A DNA stretch of 64,000 nt from Pseudomonas baltica (GTDB lineage Bacteria > Pseudomonadota > Gammaproteobacteria > Pseudomonadales > Pseudomonadaceae), in contig NZ_JACMYH010000001.1 in NCBI RefSeq assembly GCF_014235765.1, forward strand, positions 620,001-684,000. The letters are read 5' to 3'. Below are positions 52,491-60,699 of this stretch, one piece after another. The notes under the pieces are model-generated. The model saw only the letters and a program-made list of their open reading frames with translations. It had not been told where the DNA came from and did no database searches. Numbering within the stretch: position 1 is the first letter of the stretch; each line of letters starts with the position of its first letter. The translations under genes and the position numbers were made by a program.

Positions 52491-53553
52491 CGGCGTCGGC
52501 CACTTGCCGCAACAGCGCGTCGTAGCGGTCGAGCATGACCTCGTGGCTCCATTGGCTCTCGGCGTGCAGGCGGCAGGCCAGGCGTGACTTGCGCCGGGCC
52601 AGGCGCAAAGCGTGTGCCAGGCCTTCAACGTCGCCGCCTGCGGCCAGCGCACCGGTTGCGTCGGTCAGCAGATCGCCCACCGCGCCGCGGGCGAAGGCCG
52701 CTACCGGTGTGCCGCAGGCCAGGGCTTCTGCCACGACCAGGCCGAAGGGCTCTTCCCAGCACGGGGTGACCAAGGCGGCGGACGCGCTGGCCAGCTCGAT
52801 GGCCAGTTCGTCACGGCCCAAGTGGCCAAGGTACTGGCACTGGTCATTCAAGCGCGGCTGGATCTGCTCCTTGAAGTAACGCGGGTCGACCGCCTGACCG
52901 GCCAGGCGCAGCGGTACGCCGGCCAGTTTCGCGGCGTCCATGGCCAGGTGCGCGCCCTTGTCCGGCACCAGCCGCCCGAACCAGATGGCATGCTCGAGCG
53001 GTGCCGCGCGCGGCGACCACAGCTGCAGGTCGATGCCGTTGGGGATGACACGGCACTCGGGAACGACCTCTTTCCACTGCCGTGCGTTGGCCTCGGAGAT
53101 GGTCGCGAAGTGCCCGGCGCGGCGCTCGCCGCTGTAGGCGTTGATCAATTCGAAGAAAGGTGGGGTGTGCAGCACCGTCAGCATCGGCGTGCGAATCATC
53201 GAGGCCATGGTCGCAGGCACATAGTGCAGGCTGTTGTTGAAGATGACGTCGAAGCGGCGGTCGTCGATGTTCTGCATCGCTTTGAGGTAGGCGTGATGCT
53301 CCTCGATGTACTCGGAGCTCAGGCAGGCCCGTCGACCGTCCTTGTAGGTGGTGTCATCCCACACCGGGACAATGTTGAGCGCCGGATCGCTGGACGAGCT
53401 GGCGAACAGCGTGACGTCATGGCCGCGTTGCATCAGCCCGGATGTCACATCGTGGGTGAACGCTTCCAGGCCGCCGGCGAACGGTTGGCGAATGGGGTGT
53501 TTGATGTGCGTCAGCACACCGATGCGCAACGGGCGGGCGGAAGATGAAGACAT
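52483..53553 (-). CDS. Glycosyltransferase family 4
   Basis: 356 residues. GT-B fold: IGVLTHIKHPIRQPFAGGLEAFTHDV start, RVIPNGIDLQLW, AIWFGRLVPDKGAHLAM, and CWEEPFGLVVAEALACGTPV, the E-x7-E donor site. ATG at 53553 with AGGAAC before it; the GTG at 53571 would lie on that site. First of a two-gene operon with the GT-B gene that follows. Confidence 0.87.
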   Translation of the reverse strand: MSSSSARPLRIGVLTHIKHPIRQPFAGGLEAFTHDVTSGLMQRGHDVTLFASSSSDPALNIVPVWDDTTYKDGRRACLSSEYIEEHHAYLKAMQNIDDRRFDVIFNNSLHYVPATMASMIRTPMLTVLHTPPFFELINAYSGERRAGHFATISEANARQWKEVVPECRVIPNGIDLQLWSPRAAPLEHAIWFGRLVPDKGAHLAMDAAKLAGVPLRLAGQAVDPRYFKEQIQPRLNDQCQYLGHLGRDELAIELASASAALVTPCWEEPFGLVVAEALACGTPVAAFARGAVGDLLTDATGALAAGGDVEGLAHALRLARRKSRLACRLHAESQWSHEVMLDRYDALLRQVADAGA

Positions 53554-53639
53554 CGGGGATGTTCCTGGCACGGATTGCAGCTTTGAGGCTGGCGCGCAGG
53601 AATGGTTGCATAAAGTAGCAGCGCGATACCGCAGCGCCC

Positions 53640-53974
53640 GGTTCGCGGCATCAGGCCGCTCCTACAGGTGACCTCGTATCCGTAGGAGCGGTCAGCGGCC
53701 GCGAAAAGCACACCGCGGATTGACTGACACGCCGCAGCGCCCGGTTCGCGGCCTCAGGCCGCTCCTACAGGTGACCTCGTATCCGTAGGAGCGGTCAGCG
53801 GCCGCGAAAAGCACACCGCGGATTGACCGACACACCGCAGCGCCCGGTTCGCGGCCATGGACCGCTCCTACAGGTAACCGCGTACCCGTAGGAGCGGTCA
53901 GCGGCCGCGAAAAGCACACCGCGGATTGACTGACACACCGCAGCGCCCGGTTCGCGGCATCAGGCCGCTCCTGC
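53640..53974. repeat. Tandem REPIN array, type B
   Basis: GTAGGAGCGGTCAGCGGCCG and its inverted form alternate; unit starts at 53681, 53783 and 53887 give a period of 102-104 bases, after a first half-unit at 53648-53677. It fills the 441-base gap between two minus-strand genes, the alcohol dehydrogenase stop and the GT4 start; no gene is seen in it. The GT4 promoter must lie in 53554-53640. Confidence 0.9.
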
Positions 53975-53994
53975 ACAGGTTATACCCTGCCGCA

Positions 53995-55047
53995 TCAGGC
54001 CTTGAGGGTGGCCATGTCGATCACGAAGCGGTACTTCACGTCACCGGCGTGCATGCGCTCGAACGCCTCGTTAATGTTCTTGATGTCCAGCATCTCGATA
54101 TCGCAGGTGATGTCGTGCTCGGCGCAGAAATCCAGGACTTCCTGGGTTTCCTTGATACCACCGATCAACGAACCGGCCAGAACGCGGCGCTTGAGCACCA
54201 GGTTGGCCGCATGCAGGGCAGGATCTACCGGCTGGATCAGCCCGACCAGAATGTGCACACCGTCGAAACGCAGGGTTTCCAGGTAGGGGTTCAGGTCGTG
54301 CGGCACCGGAATGGTGTCGAGCAGGAAGTCGAAGGTCTCGGCGGCGGCCTTCATCTGCTCGGCATCGGTCGATACGATCACATGGTCCGCACCTTGGCGA
54401 CGGCCCTCGGCAGCCTTGCTCGCCGAACGGGTGAACAGGGTCACTTCGGCGCCCAGCGCCTTGGCGAACTTGATGCCCATGTGGCCCAGGCCACCCATGC
54501 CCAGAATGCCGACCTTGTCACCCGGCTTGACGCCGTAATGCTTGAGCGGCGAATAGGTGGTGATCCCGGCGCACAGGATCGGCGCGGCGTTGGCCGGGTC
54601 GAGGCCGTCGGGAATGCGCACCACGAAATTCTCGCTGACCACGATACTGTCGGAATAACCGCCCATGGTGTTGCTGCCGTCCACGCGATCAGGCGTGGCG
54701 TAGGTCATGGTCGGGCCTTCCAGGCAGTACTGCTCCAGGTCCGCGTGGCAGGCATCGCAATGCTGGCACGAGTCGACCATGCAGCCCACGCCGACGCGGT
54801 CGCCCACGGCGTACTTCTGCACCTGGGAACCGACGGCAACCACGCGGCCAACGATTTCGTGGCCCGGTACCAGTGGGTACACCGCAATGCCCCAGTCGTT
54901 GCGGGCCTGGTGCAAGTCAGAGTGGCAGACGCCGCAATACTGGATTTCGATGCTGACATCGTCAGGGCGCAAGGCGCGACGTTCGAAGCTCAAGGGCGCC
55001 AGGGGCGTGGTGGGCGAAAGCGCGGCGTAGCCGAGTGCCTTGGACAT
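53995..55047 (-). CDS. Zinc-dependent NADP alcohol/aldehyde dehydrogenase (YahK/CAD type)
   Basis: 350 residues, as for YahK (349). Catalytic zinc site: GVCHSDLHQARNDWG, PGHEIVGRVVAVG and later CAGITTY; structural zinc: CQHCDACHADLEQYC. Cofactor fold GILGMGGLGHMGIKFAKALGA. Reduces a wide range of aldehydes with NADPH. ATG at 55047 with GAGAGG before it; the open frame further up is not coding. Divergent from a YqhC-like regulator, which would fit aldehyde induction. Confidence 0.9.
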   Translation of the reverse strand: MSKALGYAALSPTTPLAPLSFERRALRPDDVSIEIQYCGVCHSDLHQARNDWGIAVYPLVPGHEIVGRVVAVGSQVQKYAVGDRVGVGCMVDSCQHCDACHADLEQYCLEGPTMTYATPDRVDGSNTMGGYSDSIVVSENFVVRIPDGLDPANAAPILCAGITTYSPLKHYGVKPGDKVGILGMGGLGHMGIKFAKALGAEVTLFTRSASKAAEGRRQGADHVIVSTDAEQMKAAAETFDFLLDTIPVPHDLNPYLETLRFDGVHILVGLIQPVDPALHAANLVLKRRVLAGSLIGGIKETQEVLDFCAEHDITCDIEMLDIKNINEAFERMHAGDVKYRFVIDMATLKA

Positions 55048-55217
55048 GGTAAACCTCTCGAAACGAAAAATGATCAGGCTTAGATTGTGGCTTTCCCGCG
55101 CGCCTGCGGCCATGTCCGATCCTGCGCAATGAATGCCCATTCCTCCGAGCACCCCGCAAACGGGGCCCGAACGTGCGATGATCCACGACTGATTTCATGC
55201 CTGATCTGTGGTATCCC

Positions 55218-56102
55218 ATGAGCCTGACCAAACACCTCGACGCCAACGCCCGCCTGGTACAGCTGATTCGCCCGCTGGCCATTGCCGATGACTGGATCCC
55301 GACGGCCATCGACGGCCTGCGCGTGGTTTCGTGCCGCAGCCACGTCGCGCGGACCGCGCAGATCTACGAACCGAGCCTGATGGTGATCGCCCAGGGCAGC
55401 AAACTGGCGTACCTGGGCGAGCGCACCCTGGAATACGGTGCGGGCCACTACCTGATACAGGCACTGCCAGTGCCGTTCGAGTGCGAGACCTTCGCCAGCG
55501 AGCAGTTGCCCCTGCTCGGTGTATCTATCCCGATCGATCGAACGCTGTTGGGTGAACTGGTGCTGGCCATGGAGCCCGGCCCGAGCCAGGCACAGACCAC
55601 CGAGTCGATGACTGCCGTAGCGCTGGACGACGCCATGCGCGGCGCGGTGGAACGGCTGCTGCAGTGCCTGCATGATCCCCAGGAGCGCCTGGCCATGGCG
55701 CAGGCCCGGTTGCGCGAGGTGCTTTACACCGCACTGCGCGGTCCCAATGGGCATGTGCTGCGCGCGCTGGTCGAACAGCAAGGGCAATTCGCACGTATCG
55801 CCGGCGCGCTGTCCTGGCTGCACGCGCATTACGAGCAGCCGCTGCAAGTCGACGACCTGGCGCGACGGGCGAACATGAGTGCTTCGACGTTTCACGAGCA
55901 TTTCAAGCGCAATACGCTGGCCTCGCCCGTGCAGTACATCAAGCGCCTGCGCCTGCTCAAGGCGCGCGCGCTGCTGGTCGCGGATGCAATGAACGTCAAC
56001 CAGGTCGCGTTGCGCGTGGGTTACCAGAGCACCTCGCAGTTCAGCCGGGAATACAAACGCCTGTTCAACCACAGCCCTGGCCAGGAACGAGTAACGCGCT
56101 GA
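55218..56102 (+). CDS. AraC-family regulator (YqhC-like)
   Basis: About 294 residues. The N-terminal part (RVVSCRSHVARTAQIYEPSLMVIAQGSKLAYLG) is the AraC_N cupin found in YqhC-type regulators; the C-terminal double helix-turn-helix spans about residues 190-290 (LARRANMSASTFHEHFKRN, QVALRVGYQSTSQFSREYKRLF). YqhC activates aldehyde reductase genes in E. coli; the divergent dehydrogenase here is a parallel arrangement. ATG 55218 or ATG 55197 may be the start; neither has a strong Shine-Dalgarno. Confidence 0.87.
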   Translation: MSLTKHLDANARLVQLIRPLAIADDWIPTAIDGLRVVSCRSHVARTAQIYEPSLMVIAQGSKLAYLGERTLEYGAGHYLIQALPVPFECETFASEQLPLLGVSIPIDRTLLGELVLAMEPGPSQAQTTESMTAVALDDAMRGAVERLLQCLHDPQERLAMAQARLREVLYTALRGPNGHVLRALVEQQGQFARIAGALSWLHAHYEQPLQVDDLARRANMSASTFHEHFKRNTLASPVQYIKRLRLLKARALLVADAMNVNQVALRVGYQSTSQFSREYKRLFNHSPGQERVTR

Positions 56103-56105
56103 ACC

Positions 56106-56392
56106 CCGACGCGGCTCGCGCCGCTGCTACAGAAGCACCGCGATCCCCTGTAGCAGCGGCGCAAGCCGCGTCCGGCATCACCGCGTGGCATCAGGCACAC
56201 TGCTCCCACCGCCGACGCGGCTCGCGCCGCTGCTACAGAAGCACCGCGATCCCCTTTAGCAGCGGCGCAAGCCGCGTCCGGCATCACCGCGTGGCATCAG
56301 ACACACCGCGCCCACCGCCGACGCGGCTCGCGCCGCTGCTACAGAAGCACCGCGATCCCCTGTAGCAGCGGCGCAAGCCGCGTCCGGCATCA
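56106..56392. repeat. Tandem REPIN array, type A
   Basis: GACGCGGCTCGCGCCGCTGC and its inverted form, three units starting at 56108, 56213 and 56320 (period about 106). One right arm carries a base change (CCCTTTAGCAGC). Fills the 314 bases between the convergent AraC and gluconate-repressor genes; no other feature. Confidence 0.9.
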
Positions 56393-56416
56393 CCGCGTGG
56401 CATCAGGGACGCCCGG

Positions 56417-57433
56417 TCAGGTTTCGCGTACGACCAGCTCGAAGCCGAGGTCGATTGCCTGGGCGCTGTTACTCTTGCCAGCCATGCTGTCGAGTAACAT
56501 CTGCGCGGCCTTGCGGCCGATCTCGGCGCGCGGGGTACGGATCGAGGTCAGGCGCGGTACCAGATGCGCCGAACCCGGCAGATCGTTGAAGCCCACCATG
56601 CCCACTCGTCCCGGAATGGCGATGCCCAAGCGCTGGGCCTCGTAGATGGCGCCCTGGGCCAGGTCGTCATTGCAGAAGAACACCCCGTCGACATCTGGGT
56701 GACGCTGCATCAGGTCAGCGAACAACTCGCCACCCAAGCCGATCGACGAAGGCTGCGGGCACAGCACCTCGAGTTGGGGATCATGCACCCCCGCCCTCTC
56801 AAGCGCCGCCCTGAATCCTTCGGCGCGCTGCATCACACGCGGGTCGAGCTGCGCGGCCACATAGCCCAGGCGTCGGCGCCCGGCGTCCAGCAGATGCTGC
56901 GCCGCCACGCTTCCGGCCTGCTCCTGGGAAAAGCCGACACAGGCACGCCCGCCGCTGGCGCCCAACTCCATCATGTGCACGCACGGCACACCACTGTTGT
57001 GCAACATGGCATGCGCACGCTCGGTGCGGCTCATGCCCGTCAGCAGGATGCCGCCCGGCTTGTAGGCCAGGTAGTTGCGAATGAGGTTTTCTTCTTCGTC
57101 GACATCGTAGTGGTAGTTACCGATCAGTACTTCCAGCCCGCGCGGGCGCATCACTTCATGGATGGCTTCCAGCGTGTCGATGAACAAATGGTTGGACAAC
57201 GAGGGAATGAGCACCACGACCGACTGGCTCTGCGCCGAGGCCAGCGCGCGTGCCGCCGGGTTGACCACATAGCCCAGGGTCTGCGCGGCCTCCAGCACCT
57301 TGGTGGCCAATTGTGGAGCGACCGTCGACACCCCGCGCAATGCGCGTGAAGCCGTAATGGGGGAAACACCTGAAAGTTTGGCAACTTCGGCCAGGGTGGG
57401 CAGGCCAGTTGCGCGTGAACCGATTCGCGCCAT
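56417..57433 (-). CDS. Gluconate-operon repressor (LacI family, GnuR/GntR)
   Basis: 338 residues. Helix-turn-helix LPTLAEVAKLSGVSPITASRALRG, hinge NPAARALASAQSQSVVV, then a LacI-type ligand domain ending ELVVRET. Divergent from gluconokinase and permease genes and next to LacI-type operators, so it should respond to gluconate or 6-phosphogluconate. Weak Shine-Dalgarno. Confidence 0.88.
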   Translation of the reverse strand: MARIGSRATGLPTLAEVAKLSGVSPITASRALRGVSTVAPQLATKVLEAAQTLGYVVNPAARALASAQSQSVVVLIPSLSNHLFIDTLEAIHEVMRPRGLEVLIGNYHYDVDEEENLIRNYLAYKPGGILLTGMSRTERAHAMLHNSGVPCVHMMELGASGGRACVGFSQEQAGSVAAQHLLDAGRRRLGYVAAQLDPRVMQRAEGFRAALERAGVHDPQLEVLCPQPSSIGLGGELFADLMQRHPDVDGVFFCNDDLAQGAIYEAQRLGIAIPGRVGMVGFNDLPGSAHLVPRLTSIRTPRAEIGRKAAQMLLDSMAGKSNSAQAIDLGFELVVRET

Positions 57434-57476
57434 GATTCTTGTTGTTATCTACTTGCAATGAAAAAGAGTTGAGGTA

Positions 57477-57490
57477 AGGTAGCGCTGTCT
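57477..57490. promoter_or_regulatory. Candidate gluconate-repressor operator 1
   Basis: AGGTAGCGCTGTCT, an imperfect palindrome with the central CG of LacI-family sites; its right arm is identical to that of site 2 at 58157. Lies in the divergent region between repressor and kinase. Confidence 0.55.
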
Positions 57491-57614
57491 CGAATCCAGA
57501 GCAATAATGATTTGTGCCTTGCTATTACCGCAGGCTGCACCAGACTGCTTTGACAAGATCAATAAGATGAGGGCGCCGTATCCACGAACGGCCGGCCCCA
57601 GCAGGAGTGACTTG

Positions 57615-58145
57615 ATGAATGCCCCTCTGAACGCTTTGGTGGTGATGGGAGTATCCGGCTGCGGCAAGAGCAGCGTCGGTGCCGCCATCGTTGGCCGCAG
57701 CGGCGGCCGCCTGATCGAAGGCGACAGCTTTCATCCCGAGGCCAACATCGCCAAGATGAGCGCCGGCCACCCCCTCGACGACAACGACCGCGCCGGTTGG
57801 CTGGTGCGTCTGGGCGAGGAAATGCGTGCCTGCATCGAGTCCGGGCAACGCCCCGTGCTGACCTGCTCGGCGCTCAAGCTCAAGTATCGCAAGACCCTGC
57901 GCGAAGCCGTGCCTGGCCTGGGCTTCGTGTTTCTCGCATTGACCCGCGAAGAAGCCGCCAACCGCGTCGCCCATCGGCCCGGTCACTTCATGCCGGCCAG
58001 CCTCATCGACAGCCAGTTCGCTGCACTGGAACCGCCGACCGGCGAACCCCTGACCCTGGACCTGGACGCCACCACTCCCATCGTGGACCTGGCGCAGCAG
58101 GTGGAACACTGGCTGGTCGAGCACGGCACTTCCACGCTGGCTTGA
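57615..58145 (+). CDS. gntK: Gluconokinase
   Basis: 176 residues. Walker A VVMGVSGCGKSSVG, EGDSFHPEANIAKMSAGHPLDDNDR (gluconate site), CSALKLKYRKTLRE, and RPGHFMPASLIDSQFAALE, all standard for the P-loop GntK family. Makes 6-phosphogluconate for the Entner-Doudoroff pathway. CAGGAG precedes the ATG. Confidence 0.95.
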   Translation: MNAPLNALVVMGVSGCGKSSVGAAIVGRSGGRLIEGDSFHPEANIAKMSAGHPLDDNDRAGWLVRLGEEMRACIESGQRPVLTCSALKLKYRKTLREAVPGLGFVFLALTREEAANRVAHRPGHFMPASLIDSQFAALEPPTGEPLTLDLDATTPIVDLAQQVEHWLVEHGTSTLA

Positions 58146-58156
58146 TCGGCACTTGA

Positions 58157-58170
58157 AGACAGCGCTGTCT
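58157..58170. promoter_or_regulatory. Candidate gluconate-repressor operator 2
   Basis: AGACAGCGCTGTCT, a perfect 14-base palindrome with central CG, between gntK and the permease gene. Suggests the permease has its own controlled promoter or that repressor dimers loop between the two sites. Confidence 0.65.
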
Positions 58171-58250
58171 GAGCATCCCGCGCAGCAGTGCCTGATGTCC
58201 CCAACCACAACCGTTGCGCCCACAACAACGACAACACGAGGCAAACCTTT

Positions 58251-59603
58251 ATGTTTGGCTTAGCTCACGACACTTACTTGCTGCTCGATGCACTGGTCAC
58301 CATCATTGGTCTGATCGTGCTTATCACCCAGTTCAAGGTCCACCCCTTCGTCGCACTCACCATTGCGGCGATCTTCCTCGGCCTGACGTCCGGTTTGCCG
58401 GTGGTCAAGGTCATGAAGTCCTTCCAGGACGGCTTCGGCGGGGTGCTTGGATTCGTCGGCATCATCCTTGCGCTGGGCACCATGCTCGGCAAACTGATGG
58501 CCGATTCGGGCGGCGCCGACCAGATCGCGCAAACCCTGATCCGCAAGTTCGGGGTCAAGCGCATCCACTGGGCAATGATGTTCTCCGCGTTCCTGGTGGG
58601 CATCCCGCTGTTCTTCGAGATCGGCTTCGTGCTGCTGATCCCGCTGGTGTTCATCGTCGCCCGCCGTTCCGGCGTGTCGCTGGTGAAGATCGGCATCCCG
58701 CTGCTTGCCGGTCTTTCGGTGGTCCACGGCCTGGTGCCGCCACATCCGGGTCCGCTGCTGGCCATCGGCATCTTCAACGCCGATATCGGCAAGACCATTC
58801 TCTACGGCCTGATCGTCGGCCTGCCCACTGCGATGATCGCCGGCCCGATCTTCGGCTCGTTCATCTCCAAGTACATTCCGGGCAATCCTTCCAAGGAGCT
58901 GATGGACCAGATTGCCAAGGAGTCGGACAACCAGAACCTGCCCAGCTTCGCGGTGACCCTGATCACCATCCTGCTGCCCGTGTTCCTGATGATGCTCAAG
59001 ACCTTCGCCGACGTGGCCTTGCCGGCAGAGAACCTGTTCCGCCAGTGGATGGACTTCATCGGCCACCCGATCACCGCGCTGCTCGCGGCCCTGTTGCTGG
59101 CCTTCTACACCTTTGGTGTGGCGCGCGGTTTCGACCGTTCGAAGATCATGAAACTGTTGGACCAGAGCCTGGCCCCGACTGCGGCCATCGTGCTGATCGT
59201 CGGCGCTGGCGGTGGTTTCAAGCAGATGCTGGTGGATACCGGTGTGGGCAACATCATCGGCCAGATGGCCGTGCAGGCCGAGGTCAATCCGATTCTGCTG
59301 GCGTGGCTGGTGGCTGCGGTGATTCGCGTTGCAACAGGCTCGGCAACGGTCGCGACCATCACCGGTGCCGGTATCGTCGCCCCGGTCATCGGCATGATGC
59401 CCGGCGTCAACCGTGAGCTGCTGGTGCTGGCCACCGGCGCCGGCTCGGTGATCCTGTCCCACGTCAACGACGCGGGTTTCTGGCTGGTCAAGCAGTACTT
59501 CAACATGACCGTGACCGAAACCCTGAAGACCTGGACCGTGATGGAAACCATCCTGTCCGTTGTCGGCCTGATCTTCATCCTGCTGTTGTCGATGGTGGTC
59601 TGA
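58251..59603 (+). CDS. gntP: Gluconate permease, GntP family
   Basis: 450 residues, about 13 helices. GntP-family segments: SGGADQIAQTLIRKFG, PLFFEIGFVLLIPLVF, VPPHPGPLLAIGIF, RVATGSATVATITGAGIVAP and SHVNDAGFWLVKQYF. Proton-coupled gluconate uptake. Weak AGGC before the ATG at 58251; the open frame further upstream overlaps the operator and is not coding. REP pair downstream. Confidence 0.93.
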   Translation: MFGLAHDTYLLLDALVTIIGLIVLITQFKVHPFVALTIAAIFLGLTSGLPVVKVMKSFQDGFGGVLGFVGIILALGTMLGKLMADSGGADQIAQTLIRKFGVKRIHWAMMFSAFLVGIPLFFEIGFVLLIPLVFIVARRSGVSLVKIGIPLLAGLSVVHGLVPPHPGPLLAIGIFNADIGKTILYGLIVGLPTAMIAGPIFGSFISKYIPGNPSKELMDQIAKESDNQNLPSFAVTLITILLPVFLMMLKTFADVALPAENLFRQWMDFIGHPITALLAALLLAFYTFGVARGFDRSKIMKLLDQSLAPTAAIVLIVGAGGGFKQMLVDTGVGNIIGQMAVQAEVNPILLAWLVAAVIRVATGSATVATITGAGIVAPVIGMMPGVNRELLVLATGAGSVILSHVNDAGFWLVKQYFNMTVTETLKTWTVMETILSVVGLIFILLLSMVV

Positions 59604-59634
59604 ACCCGATCACATATGCAATTGGGTAGCGCCT

Positions 59635-59703
59635 ATTCGCGGCCGATGACCGCTCCTACAGATGTGCATTCCCCTGTAGGAGCGGTCATCGGCCGCGAAA
59701 GCC
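59635..59703. repeat. REP pair type B
   Basis: TTCGCGGCCGATGACCGCTC and its inverted copy around a 15-base spacer, between the convergent gntP and araH-like genes. The long hairpin may end both transcripts. Confidence 0.88.
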
Positions 59704-59712
59704 CCCCGCAGA

Positions 59713-60678
59713 TCAGCGCCGCTTCAAGCGATCGATGATCACCGCGATCAGCAGAATCGTCCCGCGAATCACGTACTGATAGAAGGTGTCGATATTCTTC
59801 AGGTTCATCGCGTTCTCGATGATCGCCAGAATCAGCACGCCGGCGATCACGTGGCGAATCATGCCAATGCCCCCGGCCAGCGACACCCCGCCCAGCACAC
59901 ACGCCGAGATCACCGTCAATTCGAAGCCCTGGCCGATCATCGGCTGGCCCGAGGTCATCCGCGACGCCAGTACCACACCGGCCAGCGCACCGATCACACC
60001 GTGCACGGCAAAGATGATGATCTTGGTGCGATCCACGTGCACACCCGCCAGCAGCGCCGCTTCCTGGTTGCCACCGATGGCCATGGTGTTGCGTCCATAG
60101 GTGGTGTAGTTGAGCAACCAACCGAAGAAGATGAAGCAGACGATGGTGATCAGGATCGGCACCGGCACGCCCATCAACTGGCCATTGCCGAAGATGAAGA
60201 AGTCCTCCTGCATGACCCCGACCGCCTTGCCATTGGAAAAGATATAGGCCAGGCCGCGCACGATCTGCATCGTCGCCAGGGTCGCGATCAAGGCATTGAT
60301 GCGCAACTTGGCGATGACGATGCCGTTGATCAGGCCAACCACCAGCCCCATCAGCAAGGCCGCGCCCACGCCCAGCAGCACGCTTTCGGTGTCGCGCATC
60401 ACCACCGCCGCAATGACCCCGGCGCACGCAATCACCGAACCCACGGACAGGTCGAAATGCCCGGACGCCAGGCAGTAAAGCATGGTGCAGGCCGCAATGC
60501 CGGTGGTCGAAATGGCCAGGCCCAGCCCGCGCATGTTCAATGGCGAGAGGAAGTTGTCGATGAACATCGTGCACAGCACGAAGATCGCCAGCGCGGCGAG
60601 CAGCATCACCCACTCGTCCAGAAAGCGACGCAGGTTGAGACCCTGGCGGGGGGCCGGCAGCGTGTTTTGCGTAGACAT
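59713..60678 (-). CDS. araH: Arabinose-type ABC transporter permease
   Basis: 321 residues, BPD_transp_2 (RbsC/AraH) family, about 9-10 helices: RGLGLAISTTGIAACTMLYCLASGHFDLSVGSVIA carries the FDLSVG motif shared by these permeases. ATG at 60678 with AGAGG before it; GTG 60684 is the alternative. Last of araF-araG-araH on this strand. Confidence 0.9.
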   Translation of the reverse strand: MSTQNTLPAPRQGLNLRRFLDEWVMLLAALAIFVLCTMFIDNFLSPLNMRGLGLAISTTGIAACTMLYCLASGHFDLSVGSVIACAGVIAAVVMRDTESVLLGVGAALLMGLVVGLINGIVIAKLRINALIATLATMQIVRGLAYIFSNGKAVGVMQEDFFIFGNGQLMGVPVPILITIVCFIFFGWLLNYTTYGRNTMAIGGNQEAALLAGVHVDRTKIIIFAVHGVIGALAGVVLASRMTSGQPMIGQGFELTVISACVLGGVSLAGGIGMIRHVIAGVLILAIIENAMNLKNIDTFYQYVIRGTILLIAVIIDRLKRR

Positions 60679-60699
60679 AAGCACCTCTGTTGTTATTGT

